DNA from: Sulfurihydrogenibium azorense Az-Fu1
GTDB lineage: Bacteria; Aquificota; Aquificia; Aquificales; Hydrogenothermaceae
Direction of reading: 5' to 3'
Length of the DNA: 64,000 nt
Assembly: GCF_000021545.1 (NCBI RefSeq)
Contig: NC_012438.1
Location: forward strand, 1,548,003-1,612,002
The notes under the pieces: generated by a model
Told to the model about the DNA's origin: nothing
What the model saw: the letters and a program-made list of their open reading frames with translations, nothing else
Database searches by the model: none
Position numbers and translations under genes: made by a program
Shown here: in pieces, positions 1 through 9,013 of the stretch
How positions within the stretch are numbered: position 1 is the first letter of the stretch
Layout: each line of letters starts with the position of its first letter

Positions 1-216
1 TATGTCTGTAGTGTTTTGAGATACAGTTTGAGAAAGTCTATCTACCCTTGAAGTAAGGTTTGTAATTGCTTCTGTGTTTGACCTTGTCTGGTCTTTTAAC
101 TCGTTTAAGTCCTGTCTTATACTTAAAATCTCCCTTTGAAGAGAAACTATCTTATCTTCAGAAGTACAGGAAGATAAAACTAAAGCTGATAAAGCAAATA
201 AATAAAACTTTTTCAT
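1..216 (-). CDS. Partial lipoprotein with coiled-coil stretch
   Basis: The open frame runs off the left edge of the window, so only the first 72 codons are visible. It starts at ATG 216 behind a strong AGGGGG ribosome-binding site. The N-terminus is a lipoprotein signal with lipobox LSSC near residues 14-17, followed by a polar heptad-like stretch (LNELKDQTRSNTEAI and on) typical of an envelope coiled coil. This resembles the N-terminal part of YbgF/CpoB-like or Lpp-like envelope proteins, but family assignment is inference because the C-terminus is missing. It lies 12 bp downstream of the small membrane gene at 229-426 in the same direction, so the two are probably co-transcribed. Confidence 0.6.
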   Translation of the reverse strand, partial: MKKFYLFALSALVLSSCTSEDKIVSLQREILSIRQDLNELKDQTRSNTEAITNLTSRVDRLSQTVSQNTTDI

Positions 217-228
217 CTTATACCCCCT

Positions 229-426
229 TTATTTTTTAAAGAAAAACAGAAGAATTATTGTTGCAGAAGTTATACCCATAGTTATTATACTAAGTTCTGC
301 TAAGAATAAAACAGGTTCACTTAGTTTTAAGAGGTACTTATCCATAAGAAAAACTAAAAAAGGCAACCCCATTAAAGATGTTAGAAAAACAATTATAAAA
401 ACCGGGTTTTTATATAACTTCTTCAT
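229..426 (-). CDS. Small two-helix membrane protein
   Basis: Predicted protein of 65 residues beginning MKKLYKN. It has two hydrophobic segments, about residues 9-28 and 39-62, and ends FFFKK. I chose ATG 426 because a GGAG motif lies just upstream; a TTG nine bases further upstream would overlap that motif. I do not recognise a family. It sits directly before the lipoprotein gene and divergently from asd, so it could share a promoter region with asd. Function unknown; an envelope role alongside the lipoprotein is only a guess. Confidence 0.5.
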   Translation of the reverse strand: MKKLYKNPVFIIVFLTSLMGLPFLVFLMDKYLLKLSEPVLFLAELSIITMGITSATIILLFFFKK

Positions 427-451
427 TTTCTCCAATTTGTTAATTAAAGTA

Positions 452-469
452 TTGTAAAATATTTTACAA
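452..469. promoter_or_regulatory. Perfect 18-bp palindrome upstream of asd
   Basis: TTGTAAAATATTTTACAA is a perfect palindrome lying 22 bp before the asd start codon and between two divergent transcription units. The half-site TTGTAAA recurs in the inverted repeat at 20222-20245 before soxX, though with a spacer two bases longer. It could be an operator; its AT-richness means chance is possible. Confidence 0.35.
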
Positions 470-491
470 CAAAACTTTTTTAGGAGGCACT

Positions 492-1505
492 ATGAAGTCT
501 TATAACGTAGCTATCTTAGGTGCAACAGGTGCAGTTGGTCAAACTATGATTAAAGTTTTAGAAGAGAGAAACTTTCCTATAAATGAAATTAGATTTTTAG
601 CATCAGAAAGGTCAGCCGGAAAAGAAGTTGAGTATATGGGAGTTAAGTATAAAGTTGAAGCTGTAAGTGAAGATTCTTTTAAAGGTATTGATATAGCATT
701 ATTTTCTGCAGGTGGGGAAAGAAGTAAAAAATGGGCTCCTATTGCTGCAAGTAAGGGAGCTGTTGTTATAGATAACAGTTCTGCTTTTAGAATGGACCCA
801 GATGTTCCATTGGTAGTACCAGAGGTAAACCCTGAAGATGTAAAATGGCATAAAGGAATAATAGCAAATCCAAACTGTTCTACCATCCAGATGGTAGTTG
901 CTTTATACCCTATCCACAAAGTTAAAAAAATAAAAAGGATAATTGTTGCAACATACCAAGCTGTATCCGGAGCAGGAGCTACAGCAATTGCTGACTTAGA
1001 AAATGAAACAAAAGCGGTAATGGAAGGCAGATACTACTACCCTCAAGCTTTACCTCACCACATAGCCTTTAACGTTATTCCAAGGATAGATAACTTTGAG
1101 CCAAATGGTTATACAAAAGAAGAGATGAAGATGATAAACGAAACAAGAAAAATAATGCATGAGCCGGATATAAAAGTCTCTCCAACCTGTGTAAGAGTTC
1201 CTGTTTACGTAGGACATAGTGAAGCCGTTACAATAGAGACACAGCTCCCTATCACAGCAGAAGAAGCAAGGGAGATTCTTATGAAAGCTCCCGGAGTGAT
1301 AGTTGAAGATGACCCTATAAACAACGTTTACCCTGTACCTATAGAAGTAGCAGGAAAAGACGATGTATTTGTAGGAAGAATAAGAAAAGATGCAGGGTTT
1401 GAAAATGGCTTATCTATGTGGATAGTAGGAGATAACCTTAGAAAAGGAGCTGCAACAAACGCAGTTCAAATAGCAGAGCTTTTAATAAAATATGAGCTGA
1501 TATGA
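492..1505 (+). CDS. asd: Aspartate-semialdehyde dehydrogenase
   Basis: Converts aspartyl phosphate to aspartate semialdehyde with NADPH, the branch step to lysine/diaminopimelate, threonine and methionine in the cytoplasm. The 337-residue length is normal for the family. The N-terminal Rossmann motif GATGAVGQTM is at residues 10-19, the catalytic cysteine is Cys129 in NPNCST, and the typical SGAGA segment follows. AGGAGG lies a few bases before the ATG. It overlaps the next gene by ATGA at 1502-1505, indicating translational coupling. thrC at 7943 and dapD at 54883 use its product downstream. Confidence 0.95.
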   Translation: MKSYNVAILGATGAVGQTMIKVLEERNFPINEIRFLASERSAGKEVEYMGVKYKVEAVSEDSFKGIDIALFSAGGERSKKWAPIAASKGAVVIDNSSAFRMDPDVPLVVPEVNPEDVKWHKGIIANPNCSTIQMVVALYPIHKVKKIKRIIVATYQAVSGAGATAIADLENETKAVMEGRYYYPQALPHHIAFNVIPRIDNFEPNGYTKEEMKMINETRKIMHEPDIKVSPTCVRVPVYVGHSEAVTIETQLPITAEEAREILMKAPGVIVEDDPINNVYPVPIEVAGKDDVFVGRIRKDAGFENGLSMWIVGDNLRKGAATNAVQIAELLIKYELI

Positions 1506-2533
1506 ACATACGCCAAAGTTTAGAAGAGTTTGAGATAAAGTATTTACATCCTTCGGCTGCTAAAAGTCTCTATGCAAGTAGAGATATAGAAGAACCAGAG
1601 TGTAGTGTAAGGACAAAATTCCAAAGGGATAGGGACAGAATACTCCACTCTAAAGCCTTTAGAAGACTAAAACACAAAACCCAAGTATTTTTATCTCCAG
1701 AAGGTGACCATTACAGGACAAGATTAACCCATACCTTAGAAGTATCTCAGATATCAAGGACTATAGCAAGGGCTCTAAGACTTAACGAAGATTTAGTAGA
1801 AGCTATATGTTATGGACACGATTTAGGACATACACCCTTTGGACATGCAGGAGAGTTTATACTAAAAGAAAGCGGAAGTTATCACCATGCAAAACACAGT
1901 TTAAGAGTTGTGGAAAAGTTAGAAAATGAAGGAAAAGGTTTAAACCTTACAAAAGAGACAAGAGATGGCATACTAAAACATAGTAAAGGCAAATCACCTT
2001 TAATAACAGAAGGAAACATGCCAAAAACATTAGAAGGTCAGATAGTAAGAATAGCAGATAAAATAGCCTACATAAATCATGATTTGGAAGATGCAATAAG
2101 AGCTGGACTGATAAAAGAGTCTGATATTCCTGAAGATGTAGTAAAAATCTTAGGCAATACAAAATCTAAAAGGATATCAACCCTTGTTATGAGTGTTATA
2201 AACTCTACCGTAGAAAATGATTACAGGTATATAGTTATGGATGAAAAGATTTACAATGCTATGTATAAACTGAGAGACTTTTTATACGAAAAAGTTTACT
2301 TTGCAGACCCTGTAAAAAGGGAACTTGATAAAGCAAAAGGAATACTACAGGCTCTTTTTGAATACTATGAAAAACATTACTATGAAATTCCATTCTATGA
2401 AAAGTACTTAAACCTGTGGGGAAGTTATGACCCAAAACAAGCAGCTGTTGACTATATAGCAGGAATGACAGATAGGTATGCCATAAAGACTTATGAAAAA
2501 ATATTTATTCCAAAAAGCTGGCATGTGGTTTAA
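1502..2533 (+). CDS. dgt: Deoxyguanosinetriphosphate triphosphohydrolase-like HD protein
   Basis: HD-superfamily metal-dependent dNTP triphosphohydrolase, cleaving dNTP to nucleoside and tripolyphosphate. The HD signature is complete: His77 in LTHTLEVSQ, His106-Asp107 in GHDLGHTPFGH, and a later metal-binding Asp in IADKIAYINHD. Length 343 fits the short bacterial dGTPase-like subfamily. It overlaps asd by four bases. The last 30 or so codons occur again about 1050 bp downstream at 3485-3588 with a slightly different ending (IPKSWHVV here, IPRGWNVV in the second copy). So the present 3' end may have been acquired together with the inserted Rpn gene. Confidence 0.88.
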   Translation: MNIRQSLEEFEIKYLHPSAAKSLYASRDIEEPECSVRTKFQRDRDRILHSKAFRRLKHKTQVFLSPEGDHYRTRLTHTLEVSQISRTIARALRLNEDLVEAICYGHDLGHTPFGHAGEFILKESGSYHHAKHSLRVVEKLENEGKGLNLTKETRDGILKHSKGKSPLITEGNMPKTLEGQIVRIADKIAYINHDLEDAIRAGLIKESDIPEDVVKILGNTKSKRISTLVMSVINSTVENDYRYIVMDEKIYNAMYKLRDFLYEKVYFADPVKRELDKAKGILQALFEYYEKHYYEIPFYEKYLNLWGSYDPKQAAVDYIAGMTDRYAIKTYEKIFIPKSWHVV

Positions 2534-2538
2534 GAGAA
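2435..2538 (+). repeat. Direct repeat copy 1: 3' end of the dGTPase gene
   Basis: About 104 bp covering the last codons and stop of the dGTPase gene, repeated in the same orientation at 3485-3588 (offset 1050). The first 70 bp differ at only one or two positions. Most changes cluster in the last eight codons. The two copies bracket the Rpn-type gene. Confidence 0.9.
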
Positions 2539-2554
2539 GTAGGAGTATAAAGTA

Positions 2555-3434
2555 TTGGAAAAAATAAAAACTGACCTATTACTTAAACATCTGTTTAAAA
2601 ACCCAGCTACAAAACTCATAGAGATAATCCTTGGTAAAAAAATAAACTGGCAACTCCTTCAAGACACAGACCTTAAAATCGTTAAAAACAGAGAAGCTGA
2701 CTTAGTCGTAAAATTGGAAGATAATACCATTTTACACATTGAAATCCAAAGCACCAACGACCCTTCTATGCCATACAGAATGTTTGAGTATTTTTATCTT
2801 ATCACTGACAAATACAAACCAAAAGACTTAATTCAAGTATGTATATACCTAGGAAAAGAGCCGTTAAAAATGTCAGACAAAATCCAGTTTTCAGACTGGA
2901 CTTACAGGTATAGACTGATAGATATGAAAGATGTACCTTGCAGAGAATTAGCAAAAAGTCCAAACATTACAGACAAACTACTTGCAGGACTGTGTAAGAT
3001 AGAAGACCCTAAATTTTATGTAGAAAATGTGATAAAAGAGATAAAGAAAGCAAATCCAAAAGATAGGAAAGAGTTATTTACACTGTTTCTTGAAATAAGT
3101 AAAATTAAGGAATAATATAGAGGAAGAGATAAGAAGTTATATAACACAGGAGGATTTTGAGATGCCAATAACGATAGAGTGGACATGGGAAGAGCTAGAG
3201 AGCTATCCAGGGATAGGAAAGGCTTTAAAAACAGGTAAAGAAAAGTTTATAAAAGAGGGACTACAGCAAGGGCTACAGCAAGGACTAAAAGATTCAATCC
3301 TTGAAATACTTGAGTTAAAGTTTGGAGTTTTACCCGAAGATGTAAAGGCTAAAATAAACTCAACTGATGATATAGAGGTTTTGAAGGAAATGAGGAAAAA
3401 GGCAATTTTGATACAATCTTTAGATGAGTTTTAA
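2555..3434 (+). pseudogene. Rpn-family (PD-(D/E)XK) recombination-promoting nuclease, frameshifted
   Basis: Two frames, 2555-3115 (186 aa, TTG start) and 3162-3434, together make one Rpn/YhgA-like transposase_31 protein. The first part carries the nuclease core with Asp in EADLVVKL and the Glu-Ile-Gln of LHIEIQS. The second carries the usual C-terminal tail with repeated LQQGLQQGL. Removing one A from the four-A run at 3101-3104 restores a continuous frame reading SKLRNNIEEEIRSYITQEDF into the second part, so a single-base insertion explains the break. The E. coli Rpn proteins are known to be sequence-non-specific nucleases promoting RecA-independent recombination. The gene lies between two direct repeats of the dGTPase 3' end, so it looks like recent cargo. 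Confidence 0.8.
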
Positions 3435-3484
3435 TCTAATTTCTAAAAATCGTTTTTTAACTTCAGTAATGTTTTACGAAATAG

Positions 3485-3588
3485 AAACAAGCAGCTGTTG
3501 ACTATATAGCAGGAATGACAGATAGGTATGCAATAAAGACTTATGAAAAAATATTTATACCGCGAGGTTGGAATGTGGTTTGAGAGAG
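3485..3588 (+). repeat. Direct repeat copy 2: displaced dGTPase 3' end
   Basis: Second copy of the dGTPase tail. The dGTPase reading frame stays open through it to a TGA stop at 3580-3582, ending IPRGWNVV. The downstream glycosyltransferase start at 3573 overlaps this stop, the same compact arrangement seen elsewhere in this genome. This suggests copy 2 is the original 3' end and copy 1 arrived with the inserted segment. Confidence 0.85.
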
Positions 3589-4940
3589 AAAAAATTATTC
3601 TTATTTTAATTCTTTTTGCCATACTGTCTTTATTTCCAAACCTTGATGTTTTAGAGTTTAGGGGAGAAGAATCTCTTAGAACGTTAATTGCATACGAAAT
3701 GTTTAAAGAAAAGAATTTTTTACAACCTACAGTACTAGGAGAAAATTACTACTTAAAACCTCCTTTATTTAACTGGCTAATTATCTTATACTCTTTTATT
3801 TTTGGATGGAGTGAGTTAACAGGAAGATTTTTAACTATAACCTTTTTAGTTTTAAATGCAATACTTGTATATATCTTCTCTTTTACTCTTTTCAAAAATA
3901 AAATTTTTAGTCTTATTTCATCTCTTATATTTTTAACATTTTTTGATGTGATATTTTGGTACGGTTATTTAGCCGAGATAGATATTACATACACATTTTT
4001 TATCTTTTTAATGATAACTTTTCTATATACAGGTTTTTATGAAAATAAAAATATCTTCTTATTCTTTGCTGGAATTATTTTAGGTATTTCTTTTTTATTG
4101 AAAGGCTTTCCATCTATAGCTTTTTTTACCTTTACTCTTCTTGGTTTAATAGTTTATTTTAAAAATCTGAAAATTGTTCTTAATCCTAGTCTGTTAACAG
4201 GTTTACTCTTTGCTCTTTTTATTTCTTTTTTATGGATAATAAATACAGCTAATCCTGAAAAATATTTATACTTTCTTTTCTATGAAAGCTTGTCAAGAGT
4301 GGATGTAAATAATAATTTTGATTTAATAAACCGTCTAACTAATGTTCTATTTTTCCCGATATTAAACCTCAAACAACTTTTACCAGCAAGTTTTGTTGTT
4401 TTGCTAATTTTTATATCGTACTATAAAACAGAGAAAAAAATTAATATAGACACTAGAATAAAAACTTTAATTTTAGTAGTTATAATTAACTACCTACCTT
4501 TTCTTATCTCAAAGAGTGCTGGAAGATACATTCTTCCTTTATTTCCTCTCATTGCTATAATTTTTGCTTACTTTATAGTAAACATTGGTAAGGATAAATG
4601 GATAAAAGTTTTTATAACTATTAGTGCTTTTATAATCCTTTTAAGATTTTTAGCAGGTTTTATTGGTATTCCTATATATATGGGAAAAAAGATATCAAGA
4701 AAAGCAATAGCAGAAGATATTTATACCACTATAAACAAATCTAAAAATGTAGCCTTTGATTGTTATGACGAAAAAGTTTTCGCTTTATACTTAGATTTAA
4801 AGCTGAATAAAGTAATAAAAAAATCAAGTTTATCAGATGACTGGTATTACCTTATTGATTGTAGGAATAAAGAAAATTTGAAACTTCTAAAAGAGTACGA
4901 TCTAAAAAATAGCAAAATATTTATCTACGAAAGATTTTAA
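3573..4940 (+). CDS. GT39/ArnT-like membrane glycosyltransferase
   Basis: A 455-residue polytopic protein of the dolichyl-phosphate-mannose mannosyltransferase / ArnT superfamily. These enzymes transfer a sugar from a polyprenyl-phosphate donor to lipid or protein at the periplasmic face. Seen here: an acidic pair in the first periplasmic loop (FRGEES), the family motif KPPLFNW near residue 70, about ten hydrophobic helices and a short soluble C-terminus. I chose ATG 3573 rather than ATG 3543 because the first ten codons of the longer frame lie in the duplicated dGTPase tail, and GAGGT precedes 3573. A second member of the family follows after 4 bp, so the pair is likely one operon for envelope glycan modification. 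Confidence 0.75.
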   Translation: MWFEREKIILILILFAILSLFPNLDVLEFRGEESLRTLIAYEMFKEKNFLQPTVLGENYYLKPPLFNWLIILYSFIFGWSELTGRFLTITFLVLNAILVYIFSFTLFKNKIFSLISSLIFLTFFDVIFWYGYLAEIDITYTFFIFLMITFLYTGFYENKNIFLFFAGIILGISFLLKGFPSIAFFTFTLLGLIVYFKNLKIVLNPSLLTGLLFALFISFLWIINTANPEKYLYFLFYESLSRVDVNNNFDLINRLTNVLFFPILNLKQLLPASFVVLLIFISYYKTEKKINIDTRIKTLILVVIINYLPFLISKSAGRYILPLFPLIAIIFAYFIVNIGKDKWIKVFITISAFIILLRFLAGFIGIPIYMGKKISRKAIAEDIYTTINKSKNVAFDCYDEKVFALYLDLKLNKVIKKSSLSDDWYYLIDCRNKENLKLLKEYDLKNSKIFIYERF

Positions 4941-4944
4941 AATT

Positions 4945-6405
4945 ATGCTAAAAAAAGTTTTGATTTTTCACGTAGTTGTTTTAATTTTAAGAGTCTTTTA
5001 TGTCTTGTTTAGAGATATAGATTTGTCTCCGGAAGAAGCACAGTACTGGCTTTGGTCTAAGTTTTTAGACTTATCTTACTACTCAAAACCACCTTTGATA
5101 GCATACTTAAACTTCTTATCAACAGCTGTTTTAGGAGACACAGAGATAGGAGTCAGAATTAACGCAATAATTCTTGGATTTTTGATAGCTTTAACAACTT
5201 ACCTATTTTCACTGTACTTGTTCAAAGATGAAAAATTAGCCTTTTTCAACTCAGTTTTTATATACTTTATTCCTGCTTACGATATAGCTTCTATTTTATT
5301 CCTAACAGACACACCACTAGCTTTCTTTTATCTATCTTTGTGTTATCTTTTTTACGTAGCAGTTAAAGAAAATAAACCAATAATCTGGATTTTAACAGGT
5401 ATATCTGCAGGGTTAGGGTTTTTATCAAAATATTCTATCGTGTTTTTCTTTCCTGTGATGATTGTATACCTTACAATCTTTTCAAGGAAAACTTTTAAGG
5501 AAAAGTGGTTTTATATAAGTATTTTTATAGCTGGAGTGTTTACTTTACCTGTACTTTACTGGAATTTTAGTCATGATTTTGTAAGTTTTAAGCATGTAGG
5601 AAAACTGTCTGGGGCAGAGCAAGGGTTTAGTTTAAACTTTAAACACTTTGGAGATTACATCTTAGGACAGATAGGAATTAACTCTTTATTTTTACTGCCA
5701 TTTTTTGTGTACTCAATTTACAAAGCCTTTAAAGAAAGAGATGAAAAATTGATATATCTATCTCTATCACCGTTGGTGGTTTTCTTCTTTTTTGGATTTA
5801 TGGCTTTAAAGAAAAATGTTGAGGCAAACTGGCCAGCTTTTGGATACTCTACTTTGTATATTTTAACAGGTTATTTTATTTATAAAAGATTTTTAAAGTT
5901 AGCATTACCACCAATGGCTTTATCTTTACTATCTATCATTATCCTTTTTTACACACCAATCTTAGATAAGGTTGGTCTTACAAACATTCTACCACCTAAA
6001 ATAGACCCAACAAAAAGACTTGTAGGCTGGCAAGAGATGGGAGGGTTTGTTAGTGCATTAAAAAAAGACTATCATAGAAGTTTTGTTTTTTCAGACTCTT
6101 ATCATATATCATCAGAGCTTAGTTTTTATATGGAAGGAAAACCTTTTGTTTATTGTATAAGAGTTGATAGAAGGATGAACCAGTGGGATTTGTGGGAAGG
6201 ACTGAAAAAGTATGAAAATAAAGGATACTGGGGAATATACGTTGCAGACCATCCTATAACAGAAAAAGTTAAATCTGGATTTGAATCTGTAGAATTTCAG
6301 ACTACCTATGATGTAAAATATAGAGGAGTCAAAGTTAAAAAATACTACATTTACATACTTAAAAACTACAAAAAAATAGAAGAAGACCCTATAACAACGT
6401 ATTAA
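4945..6405 (+). CDS. GT39/ArnT-like membrane glycosyltransferase
   Basis: A 486-residue polytopic membrane protein of the PMT/ArnT superfamily. The N-terminal signature SPEEAQYWLW (acidic pair, catalytic in the family) is near residues 27-36, and YYSKPPL follows. Around eleven hydrophobic helices precede a periplasmic C-terminal domain of about 130 residues. It begins 4 bp after the preceding glycosyltransferase and ends 12 bp before mtnC, so the three genes are probably co-transcribed. The acceptor is unknown; lipid A or another envelope glycan is an inference from the family only. Confidence 0.75.
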   Translation: MLKKVLIFHVVVLILRVFYVLFRDIDLSPEEAQYWLWSKFLDLSYYSKPPLIAYLNFLSTAVLGDTEIGVRINAIILGFLIALTTYLFSLYLFKDEKLAFFNSVFIYFIPAYDIASILFLTDTPLAFFYLSLCYLFYVAVKENKPIIWILTGISAGLGFLSKYSIVFFFPVMIVYLTIFSRKTFKEKWFYISIFIAGVFTLPVLYWNFSHDFVSFKHVGKLSGAEQGFSLNFKHFGDYILGQIGINSLFLLPFFVYSIYKAFKERDEKLIYLSLSPLVVFFFFGFMALKKNVEANWPAFGYSTLYILTGYFIYKRFLKLALPPMALSLLSIIILFYTPILDKVGLTNILPPKIDPTKRLVGWQEMGGFVSALKKDYHRSFVFSDSYHISSELSFYMEGKPFVYCIRVDRRMNQWDLWEGLKKYENKGYWGIYVADHPITEKVKSGFESVEFQTTYDVKYRGVKVKKYYIYILKNYKKIEEDPITTY

Positions 6406-6417
6406 AAGGAGCAATAG

Positions 6418-7107
6418 ATGGTTAAAGCTGTTTTAACTGATATAGAAGGAACTACAACTCCTATCTCTTTTGTAAAAGATGTTTTATTCCCTTACTCTTA
6501 TGAAAACATTCAAGATTTTATTCTAAAAAACAAAGACAACCCTTTAATAATAAAAATATTAGAAGATGTTAAAAAAGTGGAAGGAAAGGAGTTATCCTTA
6601 GAAGAGATAATTCAAACTCTAAAGAAATGGATAGAAGAAGATAGGAAGATAACACCTCTTAAAGAAATTCAAGGTCTTATATGGGAAGAAGGTTATAAAT
6701 CTGGAAAGTTAAAAGGTTATGTTTATCCTGATGCCTATGAAAAGTTAAAACAGTGGTATGAAAATGCGATAAAGTTATACGTTTACTCTTCTGGGTCTGT
6801 AAAAGCACAAAAACTTCTTTTTTCAAACACAAACTTTGGAGATTTAAATTACCTGTTTTCAGGCTACTTTGATACAAACATTGGAAACAAAAAAGAACCT
6901 ATCTCTTACACGAAAATAGCCCAAAGTATAGGCTTAAATCCTGATGAAATACTTTTCTTATCAGACAACCCTGATGAGATACTGGCAGCTGCCAAAGCAG
7001 GAATGAAGGTTGTTAGATTGGTAAGACCGAATGATGCAGAGTATATAAAAGATTTTCCTTATCCTCAGGTAGAAAGTTTTATTCAGATAGATCTGACAGT
7101 GTTATAA
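6418..7107 (+). CDS. mtnC: Enolase-phosphatase E1 (methionine salvage)
   Basis: A HAD-superfamily bifunctional enolase/phosphatase acting on 2,3-diketo-5-methylthiopentyl-1-phosphate in methionine salvage. The family-specific motif I reads LTDIEGTTTPISFVKD at residues 6-21, with the DxE arrangement of this subfamily. Motif II is VYSSGS near residue 123, and the acidic motif LSDNPDEI is near residue 180. Length 229 is normal. AAAGGAG lies nine bases before the ATG. No other methionine salvage gene is visible in the window. Confidence 0.88.
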   Translation: MVKAVLTDIEGTTTPISFVKDVLFPYSYENIQDFILKNKDNPLIIKILEDVKKVEGKELSLEEIIQTLKKWIEEDRKITPLKEIQGLIWEEGYKSGKLKGYVYPDAYEKLKQWYENAIKLYVYSSGSVKAQKLLFSNTNFGDLNYLFSGYFDTNIGNKKEPISYTKIAQSIGLNPDEILFLSDNPDEILAAAKAGMKVVRLVRPNDAEYIKDFPYPQVESFIQIDLTVL

Positions 7108-7138
7108 TTTTTATACTTTAAAAAAACGAGGAATTAGT

Positions 7139-7927
7139 TTGAGTATTAAGATAAAAGTTGAGAACTTAGTAAAAGCTTTTGGTAAGAAAGAAGTTTTAAA
7201 AAATGTTAGTTTTGAAGTAAAAGAGAGAGAAGTTTTTGTATTAATGGGAGGAAGTGGTAGCGGTAAAAGTACAGTCATAAAACATATAATCGGACTCCTT
7301 AAACCTACATCAGGAAAGATTTACATTGATGGAGTAGATATAACAACATTAAAAGATTTTGAGCTTATAGAGTTTAGAAAGAAGATTGGCTATCTTTTCC
7401 AAGAAGGAGCTTTGTTTGACAGTTTAAAAGTATGGGAAAATGTAGGATTTTACTACCTTGAAAACACGAAAATGCCCCAAGATGAGATTAGAAAGCTTGC
7501 AACACAAAAGTTAGCTTTAGTAGGATTAAAAGATATAGAAGACCTCTACCCTTCCCAGCTTTCTGGAGGTATGAGAAAAAGAGTCTCTTTAGCAAGGGCT
7601 ATATCTTACAATCCTGAAATCATACTTTACGATGAACCCACATCTGGATTAGACCCTGTAACCTCTGCAATGATAGACAACCTTATACTAAAGTTAAGAG
7701 ATGAGCTTGGAGTCACTTCTATAGTTGTTACCCACGATTTAGAGAGTGCCTTTAATATAGCAGATAGGATAGCAATGATACACAAGGGTGTTATCTACGC
7801 AATAGGAACACCTCAAGAGATTAAAAACCATCCCGACCCTGTCGTCCAACAGTTTATAAACAGAAGACCAGAAGGACCAATAACAGAAGAACTTATGAAA
7901 GAACTTCAAAAATCTAATAATACATAA
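7139..7927 (+). CDS. ABC transporter ATPase, Mla/Ttg2 lipid-transport type
   Basis: ATP-binding subunit of the MlaF/Ttg2A class, which energises phospholipid movement across the envelope in diderms. Walker A GGSGSGKST is at residues 37-45, the signature LSGGMRKR near 140, Walker B EIILYDEP near 160, and the switch His in VVTHD near 195. LFQEGALFDSLKVWENV is the characteristic Q-loop of this subfamily. It uses a TTG start behind ACGAGGA. The permease (MlaE) and MCE-protein (MlaD) genes are not adjacent, so its partners must be encoded elsewhere. Function from family knowledge. Confidence 0.8.
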   Translation: MSIKIKVENLVKAFGKKEVLKNVSFEVKEREVFVLMGGSGSGKSTVIKHIIGLLKPTSGKIYIDGVDITTLKDFELIEFRKKIGYLFQEGALFDSLKVWENVGFYYLENTKMPQDEIRKLATQKLALVGLKDIEDLYPSQLSGGMRKRVSLARAISYNPEIILYDEPTSGLDPVTSAMIDNLILKLRDELGVTSIVVTHDLESAFNIADRIAMIHKGVIYAIGTPQEIKNHPDPVVQQFINRRPEGPITEELMKELQKSNNT

Positions 7928-7942
7928 AGGAGGCATTTTTTC

Positions 7943-9013
7943 TTGGGCTGTAAATGGAAAGGAATAATTGAAGCTTACAGAGAATACTTACCAGTAAGTG
8001 ATAAAACACCGATTATAACTCTCCACGAAGGGAACACACCCCTTATAAAAGCAGATAACCTGTCAAAAGAGATAGCCCCTGATAAAAATCTTACAATCTA
8101 TTTAAAGTATGAAGGATTAAACCCTACAGGGTCTTTCAAAGACCGTGGTATGACTATGGCTATATCAAAAGCAAAGGAATCAGGTAAAGAAGCTGTAATA
8201 TGTGCATCAACAGGAAATACTTCAGCGTCTGCAGCTGCCTATGCAGCAAGAGCTGGAATGAGAGCCTACGTCTTACTTCCCAAAGGTGCCGTTGCCATAG
8301 GAAAACTATCTCAGGCTATGGTCTACGGAGCTAAAATTATAGCTGTTATGGGAAATTTTGATGATGCACTTGAGATTGTTAGAGAGATAGGAGAGAAGTA
8401 TCCTGTTGAAGTTGTAAACTCTGTTAACCCTTATAGATTAGAAGGTCAAAAAACGGCAGCCTTTGAAGTATGTGACTATCTGGAAGAAGCTCCGGACTTT
8501 CACTTTTTACCTGTAGGGAATGCAGGAAACATCACAGCTTACTGGAAAGGCTACAAAGAGTACTATCAACTTGGTAAAGTGAAAAAAACACCAAGGATGA
8601 TAGGATGGCAAGCAGAAGGAGCTGCACCTATCGTAAAAGGTTTTCCTATAAAAAATCCACAAACGATAGCAACAGCAATAAGAATAGGAAATCCTTACAG
8701 CTGGCAACCAGCTTTACAAGCAGCAAAAGAAAGTAATGGCTTTATAGATGCAGTATCAGACGAAGAAATACTACAGGCATACAAATTAGTAGCATCAACA
8801 GAAGGCGTTTTCTGTGAACCTGCTTCTGCAGCTTCTATTGCAGGAGTTATAAAAGCCTATAAAAAAGGTGTTTTCAAAGGTGGAGAAACTATTGTGTGTA
8901 CTTTAACAGGAAACGGTTTAAAAGACCCTGATACTGTAATCAAAGCCAGTGAAAAGCCAGTAGAACTACCACCAGATTTAGATGAAATAGCAAAGTTTTT
9001 AGAGTTAAAATGA
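7943..9013 (+). CDS. thrC: Threonine synthase
   Basis: PLP enzyme converting O-phosphohomoserine to threonine. The PLP lysine is Lys66 in [11 protein letters not shown], the phosphate-binding loop is [16 protein letters not shown], and the C-terminal [12 protein letters not shown] is typical. Length 356 matches the short class. It starts at a TTG behind AAAGGAGG. Its stop overlaps the ATG of panE (9010-9013), so the two are translationally coupled. Confidence 0.93.
   Translation: MGCKWKGIIEAYREYLPVSDKTPIITLHEGNTPLIKADNLSKEIAPDKNLTIYLKYEGLNPTGSFKDRGMTMAISKAKESGKEAVICASTGNTSASAAAYAARAGMRAYVLLPKGAVAIGKLSQAMVYGAKIIAVMGNFDDALEIVREIGEKYPVEVVNSVNPYRLEGQKTAAFEVCDYLEEAPDFHFLPVGNAGNITAYWKGYKEYYQLGKVKKTPRMIGWQAEGAAPIVKGFPIKNPQTIATAIRIGNPYSWQPALQAAKESNGFIDAVSDEEILQAYKLVASTEGVFCEPASAASIAGVIKAYKKGVFKGGETIVCTLTGNGLKDPDTVIKASEKPVELPPDLDEIAKFLELK

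Noticed and set aside
3543-3572. Upstream start of the first glycosyltransferase
   Set aside because: These ten codons lie in the duplicated dGTPase tail and read the dGTPase sequence out of frame; ATG 3573 has a better upstream site.
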